From the NCBI GenBank assembly GCA_965240325.2, contig OZ251225.1:682001-746000 (forward strand): a stretch of DNA of 64,000 bases. Direction: 5' to 3'. Source of the DNA: Rebecca billardiae RCC1528 (lineage: Eukaryota; Haptophyta). The notes under the pieces were generated by a model that saw only the letters and a program-made list of their open reading frames with translations, made no database searches and had not been told where the DNA came from. The position numbers were made by a program, and so were the translations under genes. This document shows, in pieces, positions 23,566-32,276 of this stretch; position 1 is the stretch's first letter, and each line of letters starts with the position of its first letter.

Positions 23566-24450
23566 TCAAAACCCTCGCTCCGAAGTTTTTGAGCCCGCTG
23601 AGCCGAAGACGGGCTCAGAGGCTTTCTGGGACGGGTCCGGAATCACTTCCTCTGCGACTGCGGGTTCACGTCTTTCCACAGCATTCGCTCGTGGCCGTGG
23701 GTGACGGACAGTCGGACCAGTGACACCTGTGAAGAGTGTGAAGTTCTCCCACGTGCGGTACGCGTCCGTGCGCATCAGCGAGGCCCACACCCACGAGGGA
23801 ATGTGCAGCACGCGGGGCGGGGCGGGTAGCCCGATGCTCCGCGTGAGTGTGTGTATGCGCTGTATGTGCCGCATCTCGACCGCGATGGCGTAATCGAGCG
23901 CCTCGCCGCCGACGAAGCCGCCAGAGTAGATCGTGTGCTGTCCTCCTGCCGCCAGCCGAGAGCGGTCGTCGCGAGGATGCTTGCCGATGTCCGCTCCGGG
24001 CATGATGGCCTCGGCGCAGCTCGCGTTGACATCGTACACGGCCGCCACGCTGAGCGCGAGCGCGTTGTTGACGCGCGCACAGCGACAGCGTGTGCCACTC
24101 GCGATTGAGAGTGGGCACGAGCTGCTCACACAGGCACACGAATCGCAGCGCATCCGTCACCGGCGCGACGACGTCCGCCTCGTCCCGCAGCGCCTGCGCC
24201 ATGGACGAGGATGGCGCGGCGATGTTGCATGCTCGACGATTCATCTCTCTGCGGATGGCATCACGGGCTTGTCTGTGTCGCGCTGCGGCGAGGGTCGCCA
24301 ACTCACGAAGACTCGGTTGCTGCCACGGCGACAGACCCGGGAGGTGCGTCCGCTGCGCGTCGTACGCCGTTGGCGCTGCGCTTCCGTCGCATTGGTCACC
24401 GTCGACGCCATGCAGGCCGGACGTGGGCTTTCGGCTGAGGACCGCCACTT
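23566..24450 (-). pseudogene. Frameshifted gene remnant of unknown family
   Basis: The minus-strand frame from ~24450 reads a protein-like stretch (including SMAQALRDEADVVAPVTDAL and LVPTLNREWHTLSLCAR). At about 24082, inside a GCGCGC run, it must shift by one base to continue as VNNALALSVAAVYDVNAS. It then runs through HTIYSGGFVGGEALDYAIAV to LPAPPRVLHIPSWVWASLMR, RTWENFTLFTGV and a stop at 23566. Aromatic residues and hydrophobic blocks contrast with the Arg/Ser-rich shadow frames on the other strand. There is no splice consensus at the shift and no clear ATG. I do not recognise the family; transposon or bacterial-type surface-protein origins are both conceivable. A sequencing error at the GC run is an alternative to true decay. 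Confidence 0.45.
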
Positions 24451-25149
24451 CGCGAGCGACAGTCCGGTGCGAGGATTCCCGGCGATCGAGTTCAGAAGGC
24501 CGCGCCAAATCTTGCGTCGGGTGCGATGGCGCTTCCCGCCCGCGAGACACCTCGTGATGAGGGCCTTTCCGCACCGAGCCCGACGCGCGGTGGTGGATCG
24601 CGCGAGGTGGTTGCCGTGCGTAGCGCTTGCTACTATGGCCCGTGCGAGCGCTCGACGTGCAAGTCAGGCGAGGACCGCCCCAGGTCGCACGATCGTGTCG
24701 ACGCGCCGAGCGTACCTCCAAACGCGTCGACTTTGGCCCGCGTTCGACCTGCACGCGAGACGACGAGGGCAGCAATCGCGAATCGGGCGAGACCACGTCT
24801 CGGGAATCCTCGCGCGATGTCCACGCCGGCGTTGGATCTGGCGCGCGCCGCCCACGCGCTCCGCGCCAGCCTGAACAGATTTTCGGCCGATCGTGGCCCA
24901 GTGGGAGCTGCGAGGGCGCCCGGTACAGGGGTCTCAACAATTAATTGTCACATTCTGACTGAGCTGCACGCCACTGCTCACCCTGCCCTCCTGGGCTGAT
25001 CCAGGCGGCCCCCACGGCCCGTGCACGACGGTTTCGACCCAGCGCGTCAGCCCCAGCGCGCGCGGGCTGGAGTTGGGCACACTGTCAGCACCGGGTCACA
25101 CGGCTGCAGGCGTACAGCCTGTCGCAGCTGGCCAGATCCTGCCGCAGGC

Positions 25150-25740
25150 TTGTCGTCACTGGTCGCGGGCCGTGTGCCCACACAGACCAGGCCTAAATAA
25201 TTGTGCTTGGCAGTGGATCTGGTACCCCCTAGGGTGGGCTGCATGCCACCTGGGGGGGAGCTCATGGACATGGGATGCAGCTGCTGTGGCACAGTGCCCA
25301 ATCCCGCACCCCCACCTGCGCAGGACCTGTCCGGTCAGCTCCCCTGCACTGGGAGGCCAGCAGCAGCACCCGCTGACACACCCCGAGGGTGGCCAGCCAC
25401 CCGACTTGAGGGGGCTGGAGTGGGGCTGGTGCAGCCAAGAGCTCTGCAGCCTAGCTGCTGGTGGCTGGCCTGCATGGATTTTCAAGCTGACTAGCTGACC
25501 ACCCACTGCTGCCTGCCGCACCCCTCGCTGCACCCACCTGGGCTGCTGCACATGCGCACTCTGGATGGCACCACAGCCCAGCATGGAGAGCTGGCCAAGC
25601 AGCCACCCACTCGTCAGAATGGCCAGGGAGTGGGCTGTGCTAGACCACATCTAGCCACTCAAAGCCAGGCAATCAAGTGCTCACATGCCTGTCCAGTGGC
25701 ACAAACAGAGATACAGCTAATTGTTGAGACTCCTGTAGTG
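25150..25740. repeat. CpG-depleted island, probable old transposable element
   Basis: Counted by eye, 25201-25740 has about 10 CpG in 540 bp despite ~60 percent GC, while surrounding DNA has several times more. It is enriched in CTGGC, TGGCC and CTGCA words. Both strands have open frames of 90-165 codons but no recognisable domain. Composition resembles 30700-31990. Confidence 0.55.
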
Positions 25741-25867
25741 AGCGAGGCGATTTTCTTTTCTTGGCGAGGCGATTTCCTTTATTCGTTTCTATTTATTTTC
25801 TTTTTCCCGGGCACTACTGCCTGAGCTGTGTGCGTCTCTTATTCTTAGTCAACTGTACAAGGGGCTG

Positions 25868-26233
25868 GACTCGCCGCGATCCAAGGCGCGAGTGCAACGT
25901 CCGGGACCGGGGGCGTTGCACTCGCCGGTCGGCGTCGCCGTGCGGTCTGCTGCCTACTTTTCCACCACTCTCACGTCCGCGTCCGTACGTCCTCGTGCGA
26001 CCGGCGCGCGTGTGAGGCTGTGCATGGGAAGAATGGGCAAGACAGTAGGGACCAGGATCACCCTTCCGACGGTCATGCCGACCTCATTGGTATGCCTTAC
26101 GACGATGTAGGCCAGTCAATGTTCCGTCGAGCGGTAGTCGTGCGACGGCCGTCATCGCACGGCAACTCGCCACTCGGAGTTCGGCTACGTGCGAATACGT
26201 GTGCAGCGTGTGCGCTTCTGTCGAAGGCGAGGC
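25868..26233 (+). repeat. Dispersed ~370-bp repeat, copy 1 (runs into assembly gap)
   Basis: Matches 58417-58795 in the same orientation. Shared blocks include CGGTCGGCGTCGCCGT, CCACTCTCACGTCC, GATGGGCA/GAATGGGCA with CCAGGATCACC, and GCGGTAGTCGTGCGAC. The copy is cut by the run of N at 26234. Confidence 0.8.
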
Positions 26234-26433
26234 NNNNNNNNNNNNNNNNNNNNNNNNNNNNNNNNNNNNNNNNNNNNNNNNNNNNNNNNNNNNNNNNNNN
26301 NNNNNNNNNNNNNNNNNNNNNNNNNNNNNNNNNNNNNNNNNNNNNNNNNNNNNNNNNNNNNNNNNNNNNNNNNNNNNNNNNNNNNNNNNNNNNNNNNNNN
26401 NNNNNNNNNNNNNNNNNNNNNNNNNNNNNNNNN
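26234..26433. other. Assembly gap (200 N)
   Basis: Exactly 200 consecutive N, a conventional placeholder size. The true length is unknown. It removes the 3' part of the acyltransferase gene on the minus strand. Confidence 1.
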
Positions 26434-26840
26434 AAGCACCCCACGGATCCCGGGATGATCTGCGTGATGTCGAACCAAAGATCGAACCACGACTTCTGGA
26501 AGAACTGCTGGACCAGGCATTCCCAGTCGTTCCGCCTGCCGGGGATGCGCGCCTGCAGCACAAGAGGCAGGCGAGGCGCAGACGTCAGACGAAGCGCGCA
26601 CGCGAGGGCGGGGGGCCAAGCGCTGGACCGCCGTCAGCGCGCAACCGCGAGCGCGCTCCGAGCGCGTGCCTGGATGCGGCTGCCACCAATGCCTGGGATC
26701 AGCATGACCGGCGGCAGGTTCGGATCGCCCATGTCCTTGCGCTCCACAATCTTGCCCGTGGGATCCTCGACAGTGATTCCCCCATCCACCACGCGAGCGA
26801 GGCCCAGGAAGGGCAGCAGCAGCGCCACGCGCATCGTCAT
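26434..26840 (-). CDS. Lecithin:cholesterol / phospholipid:diacylglycerol acyltransferase-like protein (N-terminal part)
   Basis: Exon 1 is 26840-26670. Exon 2 is 26552-26434, ending in the assembly gap. The intron (26669-26553, 117 bp, phase 0) has a GC donor (CAG|GCACGC) and a standard TGCTGCAG acceptor. The ATG at 26840 (or 26834) gives an N-terminal signal sequence (RVALLLPFLGLARVVDG). The frame is open further upstream to an ATG at 26948. The family signature PPVMLIPGIGGSRI corresponds to the LCAT 'PvilvPGlgGS.L' lid/oxyanion region, followed across the splice by ARIPGRRNDWECL and a W-x-x-LWFDI block typical of LCAT/PDAT. The catalytic Ser, Asp and His would lie in or beyond the gap. The enzyme would transfer acyl groups between phospholipid and sterol or diacylglycerol in the secretory system. 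Confidence 0.8.
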
Positions 26841-27159
26841 CGACGAACACCCGGCGGCGCCCTTCCGCCGAGACGCCAGCGCAGATCCCGGTGGCAAGCG
26901 CGTCCGGTAGCACGGCCCCGCGCGGGATCGATTTCTTATTGCCGCCATTTTGCCGCCCAGCCTGCCGTCGGGTGGGTGATGGTCTTTCCCGCCCAGCCAG
27001 CGCCCAGCGGGGCTCGAGAGCGGCGAGACCGCAGCTTGGCCTCAGTGGTTGACTTCGGCTCGGGAGTCGGGGCCACGTTACTACATCATCACATGAATCT
27101 CTCTGTCTCCGCCTCTCCTCTATTCCAGAAGACTGGCCAGCTGCTTCAGCTAGTCGGCG

Positions 27160-29243
27160 TCACACTCCGGACGAGTGGCGCGGGCGGCGGCCGCGCGCTC
27201 GCAGATTGTGCGCAGCGTTGTACAGCCTGTGCATGAACTCCTCGCCCTTGCCGACGTCATAGTCGTCGTCTATGCCGTCGATCGCCGCGAGCTGCGCGCG
27301 CAGCTGCTCGATGCTCGCCATCTGCTGCTCGTGCACCTCGCGCTCCATCGAGCGCAGCACGTCCCGCTGCGCGCGCTCGCGCGTCTGCCGATCGGAACGC
27401 GCGCCGCGAATGCGCCCCTGCGTCGCGGCGCGCGGCGGGGTCGGGGGCGGCGCGCGGCTGGTGAGCTCGGCGCTCGGCGCGGCCGAGCGCGCGCGCGCAC
27501 CCGCCCGCCCGCCCGCCCGCCGCACCTCGAGCATCTGTATCTGCTCCCTGTAGAAGCCCTCCGTCGCGTGGTAGCTGCGCTCGGCGGCAAGCCGGCGCGC
27601 GCGCGCGCGCTCAGCCTCGGCGTCGCGCCCGAGCTGCAGCCGCTCTCGCTGCAGCTTGAGCGCGAGGCGGTAGAGGTGCTGGCGGTACGCGGCGCCGCGC
27701 GAGCCCCTGCGCGCGCGCGGCGCGCACAGGGGGACACGCCGCCAGCACGGCGTGAGCCTCGCGCAGCCCCGCGCAACACGCCAACCACCAACGCCCCGGC
27801 AGCGGCGCGCGCGCGCGCGCCGCCCTCGCGGCCCGCTCACCCCCTGCGCGTGCGGGCCATGGGCGCGAGGGCGTGCGCGGTGGTGCGCGTGCGCGTGTGC
27901 GCGCACCTGCGGCTCGCGATGGACGCCTCCCAGCTCGCCGCGTCGTGCTCGCGGCGCAGCCGGCGGATCCACAGGATCCGCTCGTCGCGCAGCGCGTTGC
28001 GCGCCGCCAGCTCGGCGCTCGCGCGCTGCTGCCCGTCCGCGCGCCTCAGCTCAGCTGCGTACTGCCTGAGGAGGGACATGAGCACGGCGTAGGCGCGCAC
28101 GCCCGCGTCGCCGGCGAGGCCGCTCGAGGCGTACTCCGAGAGCCGCCGGATGTCCTCGGCGTACACGCCCGCCTCCTCCGCCGGCGCGCCCTCCTCCTCC
28201 GCGCGCGCGCCCGCAGACTCGCGCGCGCCCTCGACGCGCGCGCGCGCCTCCTCCACGCGCCGCGCCAGCCTCGCCACGTCCTCGTTGATCGTGGCGTAGG
28301 AGAGGGTGCGCGCGTACGAGAGGGGCGCGTGCGCGCGGCGCGGGCGCGCGGCGTGCTCCGGCGGCAGCGGCGACGACGCCGCCGGGCCGTCCGCCCACTC
28401 GCGCGCGCGCGGCACGGGCAGCGGCCTGGCGGGCGGCCCAGGCGCGCGGCCGCCAGGCCTCCAGGGCTCAGCTGACGCCGGCCGCTGCCGCAGCCGCGCG
28501 CGCTGCGCGTCGGCCGCGCGCGCGAGCTCGTCCACGCGCAGCGCGGAGGCGGAGGTGTACGCCCGCCTGCCCGGGCGCTCCTGCACGAGCACGAGCCCTG
28601 GCCGCGCCGCGCCTCGCACGCCGCGCGCCACCGCGCGCCGCGCGCCGCCGCGCCCGCCCGCGCGCAGCAGCGTGCGCCTCACGTGTTCGATCGGCGCCTC
28701 GTCCTCGCCCTCCTGCGACCAGGGCGCCATCTCCTCCGCGTCGTCGGCGATGTCGAAGAGGACGTCGTCGGTCTGCACCCCACGAGGCGTGCGCGCGCGC
28801 GCGCGCGGCCTCGAGTGCGTGCGCGGCGCCGTGTCCGGCGAGCCCTCGCGCCGGCGGCGCGATGGCGGCGTGTCCTGCTCGGGCGCACCGTCGGGTGCGC
28901 CCAGCTCGCCGCTCGACTTGAAGATCTCGTGGAGCTCGTCGAGGATCTCGAGGAGGTTGCGCGTGGTCTCGAGGTCCACATCCGCCAGCGCCGCGCCGTC
29001 GATGTGCGACAGGTCCATCATCAGCACCGAGGTCGCCAGGTGGCTCACGAGCGCGTTGAAGTTGGCCTCGTGGTCCGCGTGCGTGCGCGCGGCCGTGTGG
29101 ATGCCGGCGGGGAGGCCGATGAAGAGGCGGCGGAAGATCTGGAGGAGGAGCAGCGAGTCGAACTCCTCAAGCCGGCGTACGCGCTGCACGCCCACGCGGT
29201 CGAGCACGCGGTTGAGGGCCGCGACGACGTCCGTAGCCGACAT
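27160..29243 (-). CDS. CEP95: CEP95-like centrosomal protein, 591 aa
   Basis: Three exons: 29243-27907, 27706-27526 and 27417-27160. Introns are 27906-27707 (200 bp, phase 2, GTGCGC...GCGCAG) and 27525-27418 (108 bp, phase 0, GTGCGG...ACGCAG). Residues ~1-115 match the N-terminal calponin-homology-like (NN-CH) domain of CEP95/CCDC45. Characteristic features are the LLLLQIFRRLF helix, the LMMDLSHIDG segment and the TTRNLLEILDELHEIF segment. A disordered Arg/Pro-rich middle is followed from ~residue 320 by coiled coils, including the C-terminal YRQHLYRLALKLQRERLQL and FYREQIQMLE helices separated by the second intron. CEP95 associates with centrosomes/basal bodies, so this supports a flagellated cell. 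Both introns are open in frame, so the gene could be mistaken for fewer exons. Confidence 0.8.
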
Positions 29244-29421
29244 CTTCGGTAGCGCTGCGGTGGGCAGGGCCGAAGGCCACTGGGTAGGCGCGCGGCCGGA
29301 CGTGACTTTGCTGTTGCGAAAACGTCAAAAGTCAAAACGCGGGCTGCCCTTTTGGCCTTATTATTTTCCCAGCTGCGCCTGTGCTTGATGTGCATGAAAA
29401 CTGGGCGGTGCTCGTAATAAC

Positions 29422-30582
29422 TCAGTCGTGCACGGCATCGGCCACACTGGAATCACGCAGCTCGGCGAGCCTCCTGCGGATGCCCTCCGCCATGCGCGCA
29501 TTATGCGCGTCCTGCACCGAAGGCCTGCGCCCTTCTGGCGCCGATTGCGACGACCCCTGCCCCACCGCCGCAGGCGCGCGCGCTGGCTCCGCCCCTGTGC
29601 CAACGGGCAGAGGGGCAGGAGAGGCAGCAGAGTGCGATGCCGCCGCCGCTGCTGCGGCCACAGCGAGGGCTTCGAGCGCCTGCTGATACAGCGCGATCAC
29701 CTCGTCGCGACTGGCCTCCCCGAGCGGCTCGAGCGCTGAGGCGAGGCGCAGGCACACCTGCGCGCGAAGTGCGCACATCTCCTCCTCCTCCTCAGCCTCA
29801 TCGGCACTCGCCGTGTCCACCGGGGTGGCAGGAGTGCGCTCGAGCAAGCGGGCGGCTGCGCGCAGGTGCTCGCGCGCGCGCTCCGAGTCCGGATGGAAGG
29901 CATGGCGCGCGGCGGCGGGGGCGTGCGTGACATCCTCGCTGCCCTCCTCCCCCTCGTTGCCCGCCGCCGCCGCCGCCGCCGCCGCCGCGGGCGCGACCGC
30001 GGGCGCGAGGCACATGTTGGCAAGGTTCACGTGCGCGCGCACCGCGCACGGCACGTCCGCGCACGCCTCGGCGGCTCGGATGCATTCGGCTTGCTTGGCG
30101 GCCGCCTCGGGCCATCGACCGAGCGAGCGAAGCGCGAGAGCCACGTTCCCCAGCGCGTGCGCCCGGCCCTGCTCGTCGCCGTGCCGCGCGCACAGCTCGG
30201 CACAGCCCTCGAGCATCCGAAGGGCAACTTGCGGCTTGCCGATCTGGCGGTAGCAGATGGCGGCAGAGTTGAGGGCGTCCACCTCGCCGCGGACGTAGTT
30301 GAGCGCGCGCGCCATCACGTACGAGGCCGCGAAGCACTGCAGTGCGCCGCACGTGAGCGAGTGCGCGTCGGCACCCGGCTCGCCAGCATGCGCAAGCTGC
30401 GCGTTGCCTGCACCCATCATGCCGTCGAGCTCGTCCTTGCCGAGGCCCGCGAGGCCCTTCCCGCGCTCCTGAAGCACGGCGAGCTCACGCTCCGCGTCGC
30501 GGAGCGCGGGTGAGTACCCGTGCCCGTTCACCGCGGTGTCACCACGCCCGCCTTCGTCGTCGCTGTCGTGCCCGTGCTCCAT
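29422..30582 (-). CDS. TPR-repeat protein, 386 aa
   Basis: A single exon from ATG 30582 to TGA 29422, only 178 bp upstream of the CEP95-like ATG and on the same strand. Residues ~100-190 contain tetratricopeptide-type helical pairs: ALNSAAICYRQIGKPQVAL, then GRAHALGNVALALRSLGRW, then AVRAHVNLANM. A further helical segment near residue 280 (RAQVCLRLASALEPLG, then VIALYQQALEAL) probably forms another repeat. A poly-Ala linker (~residues 195-206) and an acidic EEEEE tract separate these blocks. TPR proteins act as peptide-binding scaffolds; no partner can be inferred. The C-terminus is low-complexity. Confidence 0.75.
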   Translation of the reverse strand: MEHGHDSDDEGGRGDTAVNGHGYSPALRDAERELAVLQERGKGLAGLGKDELDGMMGAGNAQLAHAGEPGADAHSLTCGALQCFAASYVMARALNYVRGEVDALNSAAICYRQIGKPQVALRMLEGCAELCARHGDEQGRAHALGNVALALRSLGRWPEAAAKQAECIRAAEACADVPCAVRAHVNLANMCLAPAVAPAAAAAAAAAGNEGEEGSEDVTHAPAAARHAFHPDSERAREHLRAAARLLERTPATPVDTASADEAEEEEEMCALRAQVCLRLASALEPLGEASRDEVIALYQQALEALAVAAAAAAASHSAASPAPLPVGTGAEPARAPAAVGQGSSQSAPEGRRPSVQDAHNARMAEGIRRRLAELRDSSVADAVHD

Positions 30583-30695
30583 GTTTGCTGCTCGGCGCTT
30601 CTGCCGTTCGCCCGGCCGGGCAGTTCTAGGAATGGGCGCGGGACTGACGAACGGGACCCGGGGACGTGGCCTTACTGAAGGCAGGGCTAGGCATC

Positions 30696-31688
30696 ATGCA
30701 GGCCCGCAAGGACGTGGACTCCCAGCTGTCAAAGGCAGGGCGTCTCCTCCGACATGCCAGGGAGCTTCGGCCGCCGCCTGGGCACGACCAGGGGGGGCAG
30801 CCCCCTCCCCCACAGGCACAGGCAGGCCCAGGAGGGGCGATTGCCATGAATAATCAGTTACAGGGGCCACCTGTCATCCAGCAGCAACCCCCTGCCCAGG
30901 CTGGCCAGGGCTGGCAGGCAGGCGCGGGGCAGGCCAACCTGCACCAGCCAATAGCGCGCGGTCACCACGTGCGCCCTCAGCTACTCTTGCGGGCATGGCC
31001 CCTACAGCGTGCTCGCCCCCTCCCTATGGTGATTGCGTGGCCTCTGCAGCCTGCCACACCTCTTGTAGCATGGCCGCTCCAATATGTTACCCCACTGGCT
31101 CGCCGCGATGTGCGTCCGTCGGACAATGTGTTGACACATGGGGGCCCTGAGATTGAGGCAGATCCTGCTGCGGGCAGTCACACTGGTCACGGAGCTCACA
31201 ACGGCATTACACAATCAGACACTGGACAGCAGGCCACACAGCCACCTGCTGGCTCTGCCAAGACACTGGCAGCCCCCAGGCGCAGGCTGCCTCCTCCTAG
31301 TCAAGCTCAGCAAGACAGCCCCCCGCCCAAACGACACTGCCCACCCCGCCAGGCAAATGTGCCTATCCTAACACCAACTGGCAGGCAGGCTCAGCCTGCA
31401 CAGCGAAGTATGCAACCCCCTGCAAAGAGCAGCAGAAAGAGGCGCGCAAACGACTCCTCCCCAGGCGTATTAGCCATCGCCACCACTCTGCTTGCCTCCT
31501 ACAGCGGCCCACGCCCTGACTTGATGCCCGATATCGCACACATGTCTGACATGACACCATCTGCCTCCATAGCAGCACGAGTGAAATACAGGCGCCTCAC
31601 TGCCAGGACCAGTGGCCCAGACCCCGGCCCAGCTACTGGGCTCGCTGACAGCCCCCTCCGTCCCCTCCCCCGCGCAGGGATCGGCTAG
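30696..31688 (+). CDS. Hypothetical Pro/Gln-rich protein in CpG-poor DNA, 330 aa
   Basis: The frame is open from a GTG at 30666; the first ATG is 30696. Residues 5-30 form a helical start (DSQLSKAGRLLRHAREL). The rest is rich in Pro, Gln and Ala, with a short WPLQ-x(5)-PL motif repeated three to four times (~residues 100-145) and basic NLS-like KRH/SRKRR clusters. The 30.7-32.0 kb segment is CpG-poor and, just past the stop, merges into the dispersed repeat also seen at 10.76 kb. The ORF is therefore probably transposon-derived, and expression is uncertain. It is divergent from the TPR gene with only 113 bp between starts. Confidence 0.4.
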   Translation: MQARKDVDSQLSKAGRLLRHARELRPPPGHDQGGQPPPPQAQAGPGGAIAMNNQLQGPPVIQQQPPAQAGQGWQAGAGQANLHQPIARGHHVRPQLLLRAWPLQRARPLPMVIAWPLQPATPLVAWPLQYVTPLARRDVRPSDNVLTHGGPEIEADPAAGSHTGHGAHNGITQSDTGQQATQPPAGSAKTLAAPRRRLPPPSQAQQDSPPPKRHCPPRQANVPILTPTGRQAQPAQRSMQPPAKSSRKRRANDSSPGVLAIATTLLASYSGPRPDLMPDIAHMSDMTPSASIAARVKYRRLTARTSGPDPGPATGLADSPLRPLPRAGIG

Positions 31689-31786
31689 TGGCTGGCCCTC
31701 TGCCCACACTGGGGCACCCTAAGGGGTGCCCAGTCTGCCGACTCGGCTCAAACTCGATGATCTCGAATTGCAAGGCAGTGCACTGC

Positions 31787-31987
31787 TGGTACCTGGGACC
31801 ACCCCACAGTGTTGGGCTTGTATGCTGTCGGCAATGGCATACCCCCGCCCCCTCTGGAGGCGGGCTGTCCACAGCGGAGTGGTGTCAAGGCACTTGGTGT
31901 ATCGGTCAGTGGTTTGAGGTTGGGTGAGGGTGGTGGTTGGTTGGGGGCTGGCCAGGGTAGGGCTGGAGGCTTCGGCCGCCAGTCTGC
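31787..31987 (+). repeat. Dispersed repeat, copy 2 (partner at 10764-11030)
   Basis: Same family and orientation as 10764-11030, in a more compact form. Shared blocks include CCCTCTGGAGGCGGGCT and the GGTGGTTGGTTGGGGGCTGG region, ending GGCCGCCAGTCTG. It starts about 100 bp after the stop of the Pro/Gln-rich ORF. Confidence 0.85.
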
Positions 31988-32276
31988 AGAGTCCCAGTTG
32001 TCATTTCTTCGACCGCCCACGCATATGCGTGCGCCCGTAACCAATTCTTAAACGCCTGGGCCTTTTTCGGATGCGGGCATCCCCCCGCGAGAATTATGGA
32101 AAGGCGCACGCATGTGCGCGCCAGGCGATATCGGAGAGCAATAATCAACGAGCGGCCGCCGCGCGCGAGGGCGCTAACCCTACCCCCGTCGCGCTCGCGC
32201 GACGGCGGCGATCCCCGCATCTGCGCGATTGACCACGATTCGCCGCGTTTTTGCCCACCGCGCGCGCACTCGCCTC

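Noticed and set aside
23933-24874. 313-codon plus-strand frame
   Set aside because: Opposite strand of the pseudogene; Arg-rich with no aromatic clusters. The minus strand is the better coding candidate.
25156-25650. 164-codon minus-strand frame with ATG and many Cys
   Set aside because: Lies wholly in a CpG-depleted repeat-like island with open frames on the other strand as well; no conserved spacing of Cys.
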